Positions 24,780 to 35,472 of a stretch of DNA of 64,000 nucleotides are shown here, piece after piece. Source of the DNA: Nesterenkonia lutea (GTDB taxonomy: Bacteria; Actinomycetota; Actinomycetes; Actinomycetales; Micrococcaceae); the NCBI RefSeq assembly GCF_014873955.1, contig NZ_JADBED010000001.1, positions 1,178,001 through 1,242,000 on the forward strand, read 5' to 3'. How positions within the stretch are numbered: position 1 is the stretch's first letter; each line of letters begins with the position of its first letter. Made by a program: the position numbers and the translations under genes. The notes under the pieces are model-generated. The model did not search any database. It saw only the letters and a list, made by a program, of their open reading frames with translations, and was not told where the DNA came from.

Positions 24780-25667
24780 TCAGCGGCCGCGCACCCTCGG
24801 ACGGGACCCGCCGCCCAGGGTCAGCGCGTTGCTGAGCACGACCAGCACGATCCCCAACCAGGCCACGACGGGCAGCAGCTGGTGCAGGAAGAGCGCGCCG
24901 ATGAGCGCTGCGAAGAGTGGATGCAGGGACATGCCGAGCCCGAAGACCACGGGACTGATGTGCCGCAGCACGATCAGATCCAGGGAATAGGGCACGGCCG
25001 AGGCCAGGACTCCCGCCACGGCCGCGAAAAGGAAGGCCTCCACCGGAGGCTGCAGGTGCCAGACGATGACCGCGGCGATGGGGACCAGGCCCAGTGCGGA
25101 GATCGCGGTGCCCATGGCGACCCCCTGAACCCCGTCCAGACGCTGACCCACCACCCGGTTGGTCAGGATGTACCCGGCCCAGCATCCCGCCGCCAGGACG
25201 GCGAAGCCCAGTCCCACCAGGTCGCTGGTGGGTCCAGGCCGGGTCAGCAGCACCACTCCGGTCAGCGCCATCAGGGCACAGAGGCCGTCGCGCGGTCGGC
25301 GCGAGGCCAGCACAGCCACGGCGAGGGGACCGAGGAACTCGATGGTGACCGCCGTGCCCAGACCCACACGTTCCAGAGCGGCGTAGAGCGCAGTGTTCAT
25401 CCCCGCGAAGAACAGCGCCAGCAGCAGCACCGGGGACCACTGGCTTCGCGTGAAGCGCCAGAAGCGTGGCCGCGCCAGGGCCAGCAGCACTGTCGCGGCG
25501 ACCACCTGGCGCGCCGCGACCACGCCCACGGGGGTCAGGCTGCTGAACGCCAGAGAGCCGACGGCGGCGCCGGACTGGGTGCTCAGCGCGCTCGCACAGA
25601 TCACCGCCAGCCCGCGGCCCGGTCGACCCGCGAGTCGACTCACCTGTGCTGTCCTCGCGGGTCTCAC
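24780..25667 (-). CDS. EamA/RhtA-type drug/metabolite exporter
   Basis: This 295-residue inner-membrane protein has about ten hydrophobic segments in two EamA repeats. The N-terminal GAAVGSLAFSSLTPVGVVAARQ and the segment NTALYAALERVGLGTAVTIEFLGP are typical of RhtA-like threonine/homoserine exporters. The GTG at 25667 overlaps the RDD-gene stop by 4 bases, which favours it over the internal GTG at 25643. Substrate is inferred only from family resemblance. Confidence 0.85.
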   Translation of the reverse strand: MRPARTAQVSRLAGRPGRGLAVICASALSTQSGAAVGSLAFSSLTPVGVVAARQVVAATVLLALARPRFWRFTRSQWSPVLLLALFFAGMNTALYAALERVGLGTAVTIEFLGPLAVAVLASRRPRDGLCALMALTGVVLLTRPGPTSDLVGLGFAVLAAGCWAGYILTNRVVGQRLDGVQGVAMGTAISALGLVPIAAVIVWHLQPPVEAFLFAAVAGVLASAVPYSLDLIVLRHISPVVFGLGMSLHPLFAALIGALFLHQLLPVVAWLGIVLVVLSNALTLGGGSRPRVRGR

Positions 25668-26095
25668 ATCCGCAGCTGGACGGTGCCAGCGGCCCGGTCA
25701 TGGACGCCACGGCCGTCGGAGCCGATGATGATGGGCGGAAGGATCAGCATCAGGAGCAGCGTGCGCACTGCGGCCCACAGCGGACCGGGGATGTTCCGAC
25801 CGCGGACCACCTGGATGCGCATGAGCCGTTTGCCCACGGTGACGCCGAGCAGGCCGATCAGGATGATCTCGCCGGCCGCGAAGATGCCCAGGGTCGCCAG
25901 CTCATAGCCCTCGAACCAGGTCACCGAGATCAGCACAGCGATCCCCCAGTCGATGAACAGGGCGATGATGCGCCGACTCCAGGGGGCCATGCTGCCTGGT
26001 CCGGTCTCCGGCAGGCCCAGCTGATCGCCGGCCCATCGCGGCCCCTCCGGGTCCGCGCCGGCTCCAGGTGGGCGCGCGCCGTCGTTCTTCGCCAC
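25664..26095 (-). CDS. RDD-family membrane protein
   Basis: This 143-residue protein has a disordered Pro/Gly-rich N-terminus (about 36 residues) followed by an RDD domain: PWSRRIIALFIDWGIAV with the family Arg and Asp, VTVGKRLMRIQVV and a final RGVHDRAAGTVQL. Three hydrophobic segments are present. An RDD gene divergent from glnA is common in actinobacteria, but its role in nitrogen metabolism is not known. Confidence 0.9.
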   Translation of the reverse strand: MAKNDGARPPGAGADPEGPRWAGDQLGLPETGPGSMAPWSRRIIALFIDWGIAVLISVTWFEGYELATLGIFAAGEIILIGLLGVTVGKRLMRIQVVRGRNIPGPLWAAVRTLLLMLILPPIIIGSDGRGVHDRAAGTVQLRM

Positions 26096-26216
26096 AGATC
26101 TCCTTGTGCATGGAATATGAGAAGCTGATGTAGAGCATGTGGCCGTGCAGAGGCGGCCCCGGTCAGTCTATTCCTCCGACTGCGGGCCCCCTGTCACAGG
26201 CCCATGAGCAACTTAA

Positions 26217-26254
26217 GTTACATGACGGAAACATTTGCGTGATGGCCGGGAAAT
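26217..26254 (+). promoter_or_regulatory. GlnR-type nitrogen control box upstream of glnA
   Basis: GTTAC (26217-26221), six bases, GAAAC (26228-26232), six bases, GTGAT (26239-26243), six bases, GAAAT (26250-26254). The first pair is an exact match to the actinobacterial GlnR a/b sites (GTnAC-n6-GAAAC) and the second is a one-base-off copy of each. It lies about 80 bases before the glnA start and therefore suggests GlnR control under nitrogen limitation. Confidence 0.8.
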
Positions 26255-26333
26255 GCCCGGCCCATAGCGTGGAGCAGAGCGTTCACCACTGTTGCACGCG
26301 CAAGCCCAGACACCTGACGAGGAGCACGGACGT

Positions 26334-27758
26334 ATGTTCACAAGCCCTGATGAAGTTCTGAAGTTCATCGAAACGGAGGACATCGTATTCGTCGATGTCC
26401 GCTTCACCGACCTTCCCGGTCTTCAGCACCACTTCAATGTCCCGGCCAAGACCGTCGACCTCGACTTCTTCGAGAACGGACAGCTCTTCGACGGCTCCTC
26501 CATCCGCGGATTCCAGGGCATCGCCGAGTCTGACATGCAGCTCATCCCCGACGTGGCCACCGCCTACGTCGATGAGTACCGCGTGGAGAAGACCCTGGTG
26601 ATGACCTTCTCGATCGTCAACCCCCGCACCGGCGAGCCCTACGCCCGCGATCCCCGCGGCGTGGCCCAGAAGGCCGAGGAGTACCTCGAGGCCTCCGGCA
26701 TCGCGGACACCGCGTTCTTCGCCCCCGAGGCCGAGTTCTTCCTCTTCGACGATGTGAAGTGGCAGTCCAGCCCGGACGCCTCCTTCTACTCCCTCGATTC
26801 CGATGAGGCATCGTGGCAGTCTGCCGAAGAGATCCCCGGTGGCAACCTCGGTCACAAGATGGCCACCAAGGGCGGCTACTTCCCGGTGAGCCCGCAGGAC
26901 AAGAGCGCGGATCTGCGCGACGCCATCTGCGTGGCGCTGGACGCGGTCGGCCTGGAGGTCGAGCGCTCCCACCACGAGGTCGGCGGTCCCGGCCAGCAGG
27001 AGATCAACTACCGCTTCAACACGCTGACCCACGCCGCTGATGACCTGATGAAGTTCAAGTACATCGTGAAGAACACGGCGGATCAGTTCGGCAAGTCCGC
27101 CACCTTCATGCCCAAGCCGATCTTCGGCGAGAACGGCTCCGGCATGCACTGCCACCAGTCGCTGTGGACCGACGGCGAGCCGCTGTTCTTCGATGAGAAG
27201 GGCTACGCGAACCTCTCGGACACCGCTCGCTGGTACATCGGCGGTCTGCTCAAGCACGCCTCGGCAGTGCTGGCCTTCACCAACCCGACGGTCAACTCGT
27301 ATAAGCGTCTGGTCAAGGGCTACGAGGCTCCGATCAACATGGTCTACTCGCAGGGCAACCGCTCCGCGGCGATCCGCATCCCGATCACCGGCTCGAACCC
27401 CAAGGCCAAGCGCCTTGAGTTCCGCGCACCGGACCCCTCCTCGAACCCGTACCTGGCGTTCGCCGCTCAGCTGATGGCTGGCCTGGACGGCATCCGCAAC
27501 CGGATCGAGCCTGCTGATCCGATCGACAAGGACCTCTACGAGCTGCCCGCCGAAGAGGCCGCCGGCATCCAGAAGGCTCCCGGCTCGCTGGAGGAGGCAC
27601 TGGAAGCGCTCGAGCAGGACCACGAGTTCCTGCTCGAAGGCGGGGTCTTCACCGAGGACCTGGTCAAGGCCTGGGTCGAATACAAGCGCGAGGAAGAGAT
27701 CGTGCCGCTGAGCCTGCGGCTGAACCCCTACGAGTTTGAGCTGTACTACTCGGTCTGA
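26334..27758 (+). CDS. glnA: Glutamine synthetase type I (GlnA1)
   Basis: This is the main ammonium-assimilating enzyme: glutamate + NH3 + ATP to glutamine. It has 474 residues with FDGSSIRGF, the metal-site [12 protein letters not shown], the glutamate-site [19 protein letters not shown] and [15 protein letters not shown]. Tyr402 in KDLYELP is the adenylylation site used by GlnE, whose gene is in this window. The C-terminal YEFELYYSV is typical. The ATG at 26334 follows GAGGAG by 9 bases. A GlnR-type box precedes it and a strong hairpin follows it. Confidence 0.97.
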   Translation: MFTSPDEVLKFIETEDIVFVDVRFTDLPGLQHHFNVPAKTVDLDFFENGQLFDGSSIRGFQGIAESDMQLIPDVATAYVDEYRVEKTLVMTFSIVNPRTGEPYARDPRGVAQKAEEYLEASGIADTAFFAPEAEFFLFDDVKWQSSPDASFYSLDSDEASWQSAEEIPGGNLGHKMATKGGYFPVSPQDKSADLRDAICVALDAVGLEVERSHHEVGGPGQQEINYRFNTLTHAADDLMKFKYIVKNTADQFGKSATFMPKPIFGENGSGMHCHQSLWTDGEPLFFDEKGYANLSDTARWYIGGLLKHASAVLAFTNPTVNSYKRLVKGYEAPINMVYSQGNRSAAIRIPITGSNPKAKRLEFRAPDPSSNPYLAFAAQLMAGLDGIRNRIEPADPIDKDLYELPAEEAAGIQKAPGSLEEALEALEQDHEFLLEGGVFTEDLVKAWVEYKREEEIVPLSLRLNPYEFELYYSV

Positions 27759-27822
27759 TCCACCCCGGCTCGCTCGGCAGCGGACCCGGAGTCGGCTGAG
27801 CCGCTTCGAGAATCCATGCACT

Positions 27823-27880
27823 GACAGAGGCACCACAGGCAGCGAAGAGTCCTCGGACTTCTGCCTGGGGTGCCTCTGTC
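27823..27880 (+). terminator. Long terminator hairpin after glnA
   Basis: Arms starting GACAGAGGCACC-a-CAGGCAG (27823-27842) pair with CTGCCTG-gg-GTGCCTCTGTC (27861-27880) and are followed by GTTT. The loop is 18 bases. It separates glnA from the hemerythrin gene. Confidence 0.8.
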
Positions 27881-27952
27881 GTTTCATGGATCTTCGTGAC
27901 GGTGCCAGCTACACTGAGTCCACTTTTCACCGCACGACGCGAGGAGGACTCT

Positions 27953-28678
27953 GTGCCGAGGTCCGTTGCTGATCAGTCCACAGCTGAACTTGGTGGACGT
28001 CTGAGCGTGCTTGTCCGACAGAAGAAGGACCATGTTGAGCTCGACAGGCTGCTCCGGCGTCTGCGCGAGGCGCGTGGCGAGGAACAGGATGAGGTTCTGC
28101 TGAGCATCTATCGCCTGGTCTTTCCGCATGCCTTCGCCGAGGAGGCGGTCCTGTGGCCTGTCATGCGCAGGGTTCTCACCGATGGCCAGGACCTGACGCT
28201 CGAGGTCGAGCAGGAACATCAGGAGGTCAACGAGCTGGTCAGTCAGCTCGATCGCCTGGACCGCAGTGATGCCCAGCGGGAACCCCTCCTTGACCGGCTG
28301 ACCGAGGTGCTCCGCGAGGACGTGCGGGACGAGGAGGACGAACTGTTCCCGCGCCTGCAGGAGGCCCTCACGCTTCGGCAGCTGCGCTGGCTGGGAGTGA
28401 TGTGGGAGGTGCTCCGCCGCACCGCCCCGACCCGGGCCCACCCCGTCGTCGCTCGTCGCCCGCCGGGCAACGTGGTGGCAGCAGTGCCGCTGACGGTCAT
28501 CGATCGAACTCGAGACCTGGCGGACTATGCGGCAAGGCTCAGCTCCTCAGACACGACAACCTCAGCGCTTCGCTCGGTCAGCGCCGCTCTGGGCCGGGGC
28601 GCCGAGCGGATCGAGCACCTGCCCCTCATGCGACAGGGCGAGCATCCTTCCACCCGAGTGCCCAGCCCGGCGGAATGA
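27953..28678 (+). CDS. Hemerythrin HHE-domain protein
   Basis: This 241-residue protein has a four-helix hemerythrin-like cation-binding domain at about residues 25-145, with [36 protein letters not shown] and [14 protein letters not shown]. The conserved His and Glu positions would bind a di-iron centre for O2 or NO sensing or iron handling. The C-terminal 95 residues are less structured and not recognised. The GTG at 27953 follows GAGGAGG by 5 bases. It may be co-transcribed with the following oxidoreductase gene, 29 bases downstream. Confidence 0.87.
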   Translation: MPRSVADQSTAELGGRLSVLVRQKKDHVELDRLLRRLREARGEEQDEVLLSIYRLVFPHAFAEEAVLWPVMRRVLTDGQDLTLEVEQEHQEVNELVSQLDRLDRSDAQREPLLDRLTEVLREDVRDEEDELFPRLQEALTLRQLRWLGVMWEVLRRTAPTRAHPVVARRPPGNVVAAVPLTVIDRTRDLADYAARLSSSDTTTSALRSVSAALGRGAERIEHLPLMRQGEHPSTRVPSPAE

Positions 28679-28707
28679 GATCGAGGCTCCGTGATGTTGC
28701 AAGAGGT

Positions 28708-29772
28708 ATGTCACCCACTGCATCGCGTCCGCTGTCTCTGCTGGACCTCGCCTTCGTCCGTTCCCCCGAGACCGTCGCCGACGGGATCGCCCGCAGCGTG
28801 AGGCTGGCGAAGACCGCTGACAGCCTCGGATACTCCCGCATCTGGTTCGCCGAGCACCACAACATGCCCAACATCGCCTCCAGTGCCACGGCGCTGCTGA
28901 TCCAGCACGTGGCGGCTCAGACCTCGAACGTCCGCGTGGGCTCGGGCGGCATCATGCTCCCCAACCATGCTCCGCTGATGATCGCCGAGCAGTTCGGCAC
29001 TCTGGAGACGCTCTACCCCGGGCGCATCGATCTGGGCCTGGGTCGCGCCCCCGGCACTGACGGGCCCACGATGCGTGCGCTGCGCCGCGACGGCACGGAG
29101 GCCGACCGGTTCCAGTCCGATGTCATGGAGCTCAGCGGATACCTCTCCGGCTACAGCCGCATCCCAGGCGTCAACGCGTACCCGGGATCGGGCACCGACG
29201 TCCCGCTCTACATCCTGGGCTCCTCGCTCTTCGGCGCGCAGCTGGCGGCGAAGCTGGGACTGCCCTACGCGTTCGCCTCCCACTTCGCCCCGCAGATGCT
29301 CAACGAGGCCGCATACACCTACCGGACCACCTTCGATGCGGCCAATTCCCTGGCCGGGCCCCACGCGAAGCCGCACTTCATCGCCGCCGCCAATGTGATC
29401 GCCCATGATGATGCGTCCCTCGCCCAGGACCAGAAGACCCTGGCAGAGAACGCATGGATCAAGAATCATCTGGGCCGCAACCGGCAGATCACCGATGATG
29501 ACGTGCACATGCTGCGCGATCACCCCGCCGGTCGTCAGGTGCTGAGCATGCTCTCCCGCGCTGCGGTGGGCACTCAGCAGGAGGTCGTGTCCTGGTTGGA
29601 CTCCTTTGCGCAGGAGGTCCAGGCCGATGAGCTCATGCTGGTGAACCTGGCTCCCGATGAAGCGGTCCAGCACCGGACCCTGGAGCTGCTCGCCCCGCGG
29701 CCAGCCGTTGCGGCCAGCGCAGACACTCCGGAGTCATGGACCGCAGAGTTCAAGCGGGCTCAGGCCTCGTAG
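28708..29772 (+). CDS. LLM-class flavin-dependent oxidoreductase (MsnO8-like)
   Basis: This 354-residue luciferase-like monooxygenase uses reduced FMN/F420-type cofactors. Diagnostic segments are [66 protein letters not shown] and [26 protein letters not shown]. Its substrate is unknown. The ATG at 28708 follows AAGAGG. The last 13 bases overlap the 3' end of the convergent glnE gene. Confidence 0.9.
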   Translation: MSPTASRPLSLLDLAFVRSPETVADGIARSVRLAKTADSLGYSRIWFAEHHNMPNIASSATALLIQHVAAQTSNVRVGSGGIMLPNHAPLMIAEQFGTLETLYPGRIDLGLGRAPGTDGPTMRALRRDGTEADRFQSDVMELSGYLSGYSRIPGVNAYPGSGTDVPLYILGSSLFGAQLAAKLGLPYAFASHFAPQMLNEAAYTYRTTFDAANSLAGPHAKPHFIAAANVIAHDDASLAQDQKTLAENAWIKNHLGRNRQITDDDVHMLRDHPAGRQVLSMLSRAAVGTQQEVVSWLDSFAQEVQADELMLVNLAPDEAVQHRTLELLAPRPAVAASADTPESWTAEFKRAQAS

Positions 29773-32700
29773 AACAGCCGCTCGTAGACCTGCCGGCAGC
29801 GTCGGGTCGTGCGCAGATAGTGCTCTTCGAAATCGGCGCTGCCGCCGGCCTCGAACCCGCACCAGCGGGCGACCGCGTCCAGGTCGCGCCGTGCCGAGGG
29901 CAGCACGTCTGAGGTCTTGCCGCTCCACACCGTGCTGGCTGAACGCACGCGCGTGCACAGCGTCCACGCCTCGGTCAGCTGTTCGGCCTCCAGGGGGCTG
30001 ATCAGCTCCTCATCGACCAGCACGTCCAGCGCGGTGAGCGTCGAGGTGGTGCGCAGTCGCGGCTTGCTGTGGGCGTGTTCGAGCTGAAAGAGCTGCACCA
30101 GCCATTCCACATCGCTGAGCCCGCCGCGGCCGAGCTTCACATGGCGCGAGGGATCGGCGCCGCGCGGAAGCCGCTCAGACTCCACCCGGGCCTTGATCCG
30201 GCGGATCTCACGGACCTGGGAGGCGCTCGGCGGCGCACCGTAGCGCACCGAGTCGGCCAGTTCCATGAAGTCCTCCAGGAGCCGGTCGTCTCCCGCGATG
30301 GGCCTGGCCCGCAGCAGCGCCTGGCGCTCCCAGACATCCATCCAGCGACGGTAGTACTCGCCGTAGGAGTCCAGCGACCGGGACAGCGGCCCGTTCTTGC
30401 CCTCCGGGCGCAGGTCTGCGTCCAGCTTCAGCGGGAACTCGCCACGGACTGCAGGCTTCAGCGGCTTGGAGAGCAGCGCGCTGACCCGTGCGGCCAGCTT
30501 CTGCGCCTGCTTGTCCGACAGCGCGGGGTCTCCCCCCTCGGCAACGGTGTGCACGAAGAGGGCATCCATGTCGGAGCTGTATCCGATCTCGCGTCCGCCC
30601 TGACGGCCCATCGCGATCACGGCGAGGTCCGCATGCCGGCCCTCCACGTCCCAGATCTCACGTTCGGCCACGCGCAGCGCACCGAGCGTCGCGGCCCGGT
30701 CCACATCTGAGAGCGCGGTGCCCACCTCGGAGACGTCCAGCAGTCCCACGGCGTCGGCGATGGCCACCCGCAGGGTCTCGCGCTTGCGCACCAGCCGGGC
30801 CAGCCGCATCCCGGTCTCCAGGTCGTCCTTGTGCCGAGTGATCTTGTTGCTGATCTCGCGCCACAGGGTCTCGAACCTGCGCGGGGCCAGCGCGGAGTTG
30901 TCGCCCAGCCATTTGGTGGACTCCGGCGAGTGCTCGAGCATGTCGGAGATGAACCGAGACCCGGCCAGGATCAGCGAGAGCCGCTCGGCCGCCACGGAGG
31001 AGTCACGCAGCATGGTCAGGTACCAGGGGCTCTGCCCCAGAGACTCGCTGAGCCGACGGAAGGCGAGCAGCCCGCCGTCGGGATCCACGCCCTCGCCGAA
31101 CCAGCCCAGCATCATCGGAAGGATCCGGCGCTGCAGCTTCGAGCGCCGGGTCAGCCCGGAGGTCAGCGCAGAGATGTGGCGCATGGCGCCGGCCGCATCG
31201 TGGTAGCCCAGCGCGGCGAGGCGGTCCTGGGCGGCCTTCTCGGTGAGCCGGACGTCTTCGTCGGAGAGCACGGCGGTGGTCGAGAGCAGCGGCCGGTAGA
31301 AGATCCGCTCATGGAAGCTGGCCACCTCCCGGGCGATCTCGCGCCACTGGCTGAGCACCTCCTCCCCAGCAGGACGACGACGCCGGTTCGGCGGGCGCAC
31401 GGCGTGAGCCAGCGCGCGGACCTCATCGGCCTTCACCGGCATCAGGTGCGTCCGGCGCATGTTGCTCATCTGGATCCGGTGCTCATAGAGGCGCAGCATC
31501 CGGTAGCAGCGCGACATGGCGTCACGGTCGGCCCGGGCCACGTACTCCCCTGATTCGAGCAGCTCGATGGCGGCCAGCGAATCCCGGACGCGGAGGGACT
31601 CGTCCACCCGTCCGTGGACCAGCTGCAGCAGCTGCACGGTGAACTCGATGTCCCGCAGCCCGCCGCGACCGAGCTTGATCTCCCGGTCCACCTCCTCGGC
31701 GGGGATGTTCTCGAAGACCCGGCGACGCATGCGCTGGACGTTCTCCACGAAGTTCTCCTGCGCGGAGGAGGTCCAGACCTGGGGCCAGATCGCGTCGATG
31801 TAGGCTGCGCCGAGGCTGCGGCTGCCGGCGATGGGCCGGGCTTTGAGCAGCGCCTGGAACTCCCAGCCGTGGGCCCAGCGCCTGTAGTACTCCAGGTGGG
31901 ACTCCAGCGTGCGGGAGAGGTCGCCTTCGCGGCCCTCCGGGCGCAGGTTCGCGTCCACCTCCCAGAGTCCTGGCTCGGGGCCGGGGCCGTTGATGACCTT
32001 GGAGATGCCCGCGGCCATGGCCACCGCCGTGTTGCGCGCGGCGGCGGAGTCGATCTCCTCGGCGGCGCGGTGCACGAAGATCACGTCCACATCGGAGATG
32101 TAGTTCAGCTCGCGGGCTCCGCATTTGCCCATCCCGATGACGGCCAGCTCCACCATCTCGGCGGTGCGGCCGTTGCGGTCGGTGAGCTCGGCGCGACTGA
32201 CGGCCAGGGCGGCGTCGATGGCTGCCGCCGCCAGATCCGCGAGCTGGCGCGAGACCATCGGCTGGTACCCGGCGGGATCGGCGGCACTGAGATCGGTTAA
32301 GGCCAGCGCGGTGAGCTCCCGGCGGTAGGCCCGGCGCAGCGCGACGCCGGCGTCCTTGGCGGTGAAGTCCTCGGCCAGCTGCGCCGTGGGGGACTCGGCG
32401 GAAGGACCGGCGTGCACGGATTCCAGCAGCCGGGTGCGCAGCACCTCGGGTTCGAGAACCCTCGGGTGGGCGAGGGCCGCGGCGTCGTCGGGGGCGTGGT
32501 GGTGCTGGTGCTCGTCCCGGTCAGCCTCCAGGGTGTCGGCGATGCTGAAGAGCAGATCGCAGTTCTCCGGGCGGCGCACCAGAAACTCGCCCAGCGCCTG
32601 GGAGGCTCCGAGCAGCCGGATCAGCGGCACCGCGCGCAGGTAGACGCCCGCAGTGACATCGGTGAACAGATCACAGACGTTCCCCGCGCGCTCCACAAGT

Positions 32701-32873
32701 CGGATCAGCAGCAGCAGCGCCTGGTCCGGGTTCGGCGCGTAGTGCAGGGTGCTCAGCAGCACCGCCGGGTCCAGGCCGCTGAGGTGCTCGTCAGCGAGGA
32801 ACCCGGAGGCGCGCTCGAGCTCCTGGAAGCCGGCGGCGATCAGATCGCGGTGGGTCGGCGCGGAGACAGCCAC
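29760..32873 (-). CDS. glnE: Glutamine synthetase adenylyltransferase/deadenylase GlnE
   Basis: The enzyme (about 1037 residues) attaches AMP to, and removes it from, the regulatory tyrosine of GlnA, switching glutamine synthetase off and on. Two nucleotidyltransferase domains are seen: [20 protein letters not shown] in the N-half (deadenylase) and [20 protein letters not shown] in the C-half (adenylylase). Each is followed by an ANLRPEG/ADLRPEG strand and an [18 protein letters not shown] helix. I chose GTG at 32873, two bases after the glnA2 stop; an ATG at 32939 inside glnA2 is possible. Confidence 0.95.
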   Translation of the reverse strand: MAVSAPTHRDLIAAGFQELERASGFLADEHLSGLDPAVLLSTLHYAPNPDQALLLLIRLVERAGNVCDLFTDVTAGVYLRAVPLIRLLGASQALGEFLVRRPENCDLLFSIADTLEADRDEHQHHHAPDDAAALAHPRVLEPEVLRTRLLESVHAGPSAESPTAQLAEDFTAKDAGVALRRAYRRELTALALTDLSAADPAGYQPMVSRQLADLAAAAIDAALAVSRAELTDRNGRTAEMVELAVIGMGKCGARELNYISDVDVIFVHRAAEEIDSAAARNTAVAMAAGISKVINGPGPEPGLWEVDANLRPEGREGDLSRTLESHLEYYRRWAHGWEFQALLKARPIAGSRSLGAAYIDAIWPQVWTSSAQENFVENVQRMRRRVFENIPAEEVDREIKLGRGGLRDIEFTVQLLQLVHGRVDESLRVRDSLAAIELLESGEYVARADRDAMSRCYRMLRLYEHRIQMSNMRRTHLMPVKADEVRALAHAVRPPNRRRRPAGEEVLSQWREIAREVASFHERIFYRPLLSTTAVLSDEDVRLTEKAAQDRLAALGYHDAAGAMRHISALTSGLTRRSKLQRRILPMMLGWFGEGVDPDGGLLAFRRLSESLGQSPWYLTMLRDSSVAAERLSLILAGSRFISDMLEHSPESTKWLGDNSALAPRRFETLWREISNKITRHKDDLETGMRLARLVRKRETLRVAIADAVGLLDVSEVGTALSDVDRAATLGALRVAEREIWDVEGRHADLAVIAMGRQGGREIGYSSDMDALFVHTVAEGGDPALSDKQAQKLAARVSALLSKPLKPAVRGEFPLKLDADLRPEGKNGPLSRSLDSYGEYYRRWMDVWERQALLRARPIAGDDRLLEDFMELADSVRYGAPPSASQVREIRRIKARVESERLPRGADPSRHVKLGRGGLSDVEWLVQLFQLEHAHSKPRLRTTSTLTALDVLVDEELISPLEAEQLTEAWTLCTRVRSASTVWSGKTSDVLPSARRDLDAVARWCGFEAGGSADFEEHYLRTTRRCRQVYERLFYEA

Positions 32874-32875
32874 GG

Positions 32876-34216
32876 TCAGATCAGGCCGAGATACCGCTTG
32901 GTCTCGAACGGAGAGACGTTCACGCGGTACTCGTCCCATTCCTGCTGCTTGTTGCGCAGGAAGTTCTCGAAGACCTGCTCGCCCAGGATCTCGGCCATGA
33001 GCTCGGACTCCTCCATCTGGCGCAGCGCCTCATGCAGAGTGCCCGGGAGCGGCTTGATCCCCAGGGCCTTGCGCTCGGCGGTGGTCAGCGACCACACGTC
33101 CTCGCCCACCGGGTCCACGAGCTCGTAGCCTTCGCGGATGCCCTTGAGCCCGGCGCCCAGCACGGCCGCGTACCCGAGGTAGGGGTTCGCGCCGGAGTCG
33201 ATGCCGCGGAACTCGACCCGCGCGGAGCCGCCCTTGGTGGGCTTGTACAGCGGGACCCGGACCAGCGCGGAGCGGTTGTTGTGGCCCCAGGAGACGTGCG
33301 AGGGGGCCTCGCCGCCGCCCCAGAGACGCTTATAGGAGTTCACGAACTGATTGGTGATCGCGGTGAACTCCGGCGCGTGGCGTAGCACTCCGGCGATGAA
33401 CTGCCGAGCGGTCGTCGAGAGGTTGTACTCGGTGTTCGGGGCGAAGAACGCGTTGGTGTCGCCCTCGAAGAGCCCGAAGTGGGTGTGCATGCCGGAACCG
33501 GGGTGTTCGGTGAAGGGCTTGGGCATGAAGCTGGCATATTTGCCCTGCATGATCGCGACCTCTTTGATCACGGTGCGGAAGGTCATGATGTTGTCCGCAG
33601 TGGTCAGCGCGTCGGCGTAGCGCAGGTCGATCTCGTTCTGGCCGGGTCCTGCCTCGTGATGGCTGAACTCCACGGAGATGCCCACGGCCTCCAGCATGTT
33701 GACCGTGTGGCGGCGGAAGTCCTGGCTGACGCTGCCGGTGACGTGGTCGAAGTAGCCGGCCCGGTCCACGGGGACGGGGCTGCCGTCCTGGTCCATCTCC
33801 TGGGACTCGAGCACGTAGAACTCGATCTCCGGGTGGGTGTAGCAGGTGAAGCCCATCTCCCCGGCCACGTCCAGCTGTCGGCGCAGCACGTTGCGCGGAT
33901 CCCCGGCCGCAGGTTCCTGATCCGGGGTGAGGATGTCGCAGAACATCCGCGAGGTGGGCTCCTCCTCCCCGCGCCAGGGCAGGATCTGGAAAGAGGATGG
34001 GTCCGGCTTGAGCAGCATGTCGGACTCGAACACGCGGGAAAGGCCCTCGATCGAGGAGCCGTCGAAGCCCAGGCCCTCGTTGAAGACGCCCTCGACCTCG
34101 GCCGGAGCCAGCGCGACGGACTTCAGCGAGCCCACCACGTCGGTGAACCAGAGGCGCACAAAGCGGACGTCTCGCTCCTCGATGGTGCGCAGTACGAATT
34201 CCTGCTGTCGATCCAT
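32876..34216 (-). CDS. glnA2: Glutamine synthetase-like GlnA2, no adenylylation tyrosine
   Basis: This 446-residue type I glutamine-synthetase homolog carries FDGSSIEGLSRVFESDM, HPEIEFYVLE, GSGMHTHFGL, NRSALVRVPLY and EFRGIDSGANPYLGY. Length and sequence fit actinobacterial GlnA2 (GSI-alpha). At the adenylylation loop it has Trp375 (EDVWSL) where GlnA1 has Tyr402, so GlnE cannot control it in the usual way. Streptomyces GlnA2 is a gamma-glutamylpolyamine synthetase, and polyamine or glutamine synthesis are both possible here. It is in an operon with glnE and divergent from panB. The ATG at 34216 is preferred over far upstream frames. Confidence 0.93.
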   Translation of the reverse strand: MDRQQEFVLRTIEERDVRFVRLWFTDVVGSLKSVALAPAEVEGVFNEGLGFDGSSIEGLSRVFESDMLLKPDPSSFQILPWRGEEEPTSRMFCDILTPDQEPAAGDPRNVLRRQLDVAGEMGFTCYTHPEIEFYVLESQEMDQDGSPVPVDRAGYFDHVTGSVSQDFRRHTVNMLEAVGISVEFSHHEAGPGQNEIDLRYADALTTADNIMTFRTVIKEVAIMQGKYASFMPKPFTEHPGSGMHTHFGLFEGDTNAFFAPNTEYNLSTTARQFIAGVLRHAPEFTAITNQFVNSYKRLWGGGEAPSHVSWGHNNRSALVRVPLYKPTKGGSARVEFRGIDSGANPYLGYAAVLGAGLKGIREGYELVDPVGEDVWSLTTAERKALGIKPLPGTLHEALRQMEESELMAEILGEQVFENFLRNKQQEWDEYRVNVSPFETKRYLGLI

Positions 34217-34319
34217 GCGGTGCCGCCTCCTGAAATGCCGTGGGTGTCGCCGGGACCACTCTACCCAACTGAACCTCGACGCACGGGTGGGCCGGTGCAG
34301 AGTTCGGTAGCCTGGTCCC

Positions 34320-35138
34320 ATGTCCGAGCAGATCAGCCCCAAGCGGGTACGCACCGTCCATCTTCAGCAGTTCAAGGATGCCGGCCAGAAGTTCTCCATG
34401 TTGACCGCCTACGACGCGCAGATCGCCTCGATCTTCGACGAGGCCGGGATCGAGCTGCTGCTGGTGGGAGACTCCGCCGCGAACATGATGATGGGGCACA
34501 GCTCCACGCTGCCGATCACCGTGGAGGAGATGCTCGTCTTCACCAAGTCTGTGGTCAACGGCGCCTCCCGCGCACTGGTCGTGGCCGACCTGCCCTTCGG
34601 CAGCTATGAGGCCTCCCCCGCACAGGCGGTGGCCACCGCGGTGCGGTTCATGAAGGAGGCCGGGGCCCAGGCGGTGAAGATCGAGGGCACAGCGGCGATG
34701 GCCGATCATGTCCGCGCCCTGGTCGCGGCCGGGATCCCGGTGATCGCGCACATCGGTTTCACCCCGCAGTCCGAGCACGCCCTCGGGGGCTACCGGGTGC
34801 AGGGACGCGGAGAGGCTGCTCAGGCGCTGAGCGAGGATGCACTGGCGCTGGAGGCTGCGGGCGCGTTCTGTGTGCTCATGGAGATGGTGCCGGCGAGTCT
34901 CGCCGCCGAGGTGGACGGGCAGCTGCGTGTGCCCACCATCGGGATCGGCGCAGGCAGCGGCACCACGGGTCAGGTGCTGGTCTGGCAGGACATGCTGGGC
35001 CTGGGCACCGGGCGGGTGCCGAAGTTCGTCAAGCAGTACGTGAACCTGCGCGAGGTGGTGTCCCGCGCCGCGGGCCAGTATCGCAAGGACGTCAGCGAGG
35101 GGAGCTTCCCCGCAGAGGAGCACAGCTTCGAACGCTGA
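34320..35138 (+). CDS. panB: 3-methyl-2-oxobutanoate hydroxymethyltransferase PanB
   Basis: This enzyme catalyses the first step of pantothenate synthesis: ketoisovalerate plus methylene-tetrahydrofolate to ketopantoate. The 272-residue protein shows LTAYDAQIASIFDEAGI, LLVGDSAANMMMGHSSTLPIT, ADLPFGSYEAS, VKIEGT, AHIGFTPQS and GIGAGSGTTGQVLVWQDMLG. The metal and substrate residues in VGDS, ADLPF and the catalytic glutamate in MEMVPA are intact. TAGCCT lies 6 bases before the ATG, so it is probably leaderless. It is divergent from glnA2 with a 103-base gap. Confidence 0.96.
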   Translation: MSEQISPKRVRTVHLQQFKDAGQKFSMLTAYDAQIASIFDEAGIELLLVGDSAANMMMGHSSTLPITVEEMLVFTKSVVNGASRALVVADLPFGSYEASPAQAVATAVRFMKEAGAQAVKIEGTAAMADHVRALVAAGIPVIAHIGFTPQSEHALGGYRVQGRGEAAQALSEDALALEAAGAFCVLMEMVPASLAAEVDGQLRVPTIGIGAGSGTTGQVLVWQDMLGLGTGRVPKFVKQYVNLREVVSRAAGQYRKDVSEGSFPAEEHSFER

Positions 35139-35189
35139 GTTTCCTGGGCTCGTCGAAGCGCCCAGAGCTGCTGACGCTGTGGCGGCGAC

Positions 35190-35399
35190 TCAGCTCGGGG
35201 GTTCAGCGTCCTTGGCGTCGTCCCAGATCTGGAACTCCTCGTCCTCCTCATCCCAGGCCTCGTTGTTGGCCTCGACGCGCTTGAGCGCCTCGGCGGCCTC
35301 CTCGCGGGTGGAATAGGGACCCAGCAGATGTTTCCAGGAAGACTGAGCGCCCTCCTCGACTTCCCGGGTGCGCACGTTGAACCAGTATTCGGTACTCAT
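35190..35399 (-). CDS. Small SPOR-like acidic protein
   Basis: This 69-residue acidic soluble protein begins STEYWFNVRTREVEEG and contains LGPYSTREEAAEALKRVEANNEAWDEED. This is a conserved actinobacterial family labelled SPOR-domain-like; no peptidoglycan-binding role has been shown to my knowledge. It converges with panB and is divergent from the MFS gene. Confidence 0.8.
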   Translation of the reverse strand: MSTEYWFNVRTREVEEGAQSSWKHLLGPYSTREEAAEALKRVEANNEAWDEEDEEFQIWDDAKDAEPPS

Positions 35400-35472
35400 G
35401 CGCCCAGGATACGCCGCTTGTAAACCCCCGCGGTGAGCGCTCTAGCCGCGTCGTCGTGTCAGACTTCTAGCC

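Noticed and set aside
30831..31553. Antisense frames over glnE
   Set aside because: They lie entirely within the well-supported adenylyltransferase coding region and show no recognisable domain.
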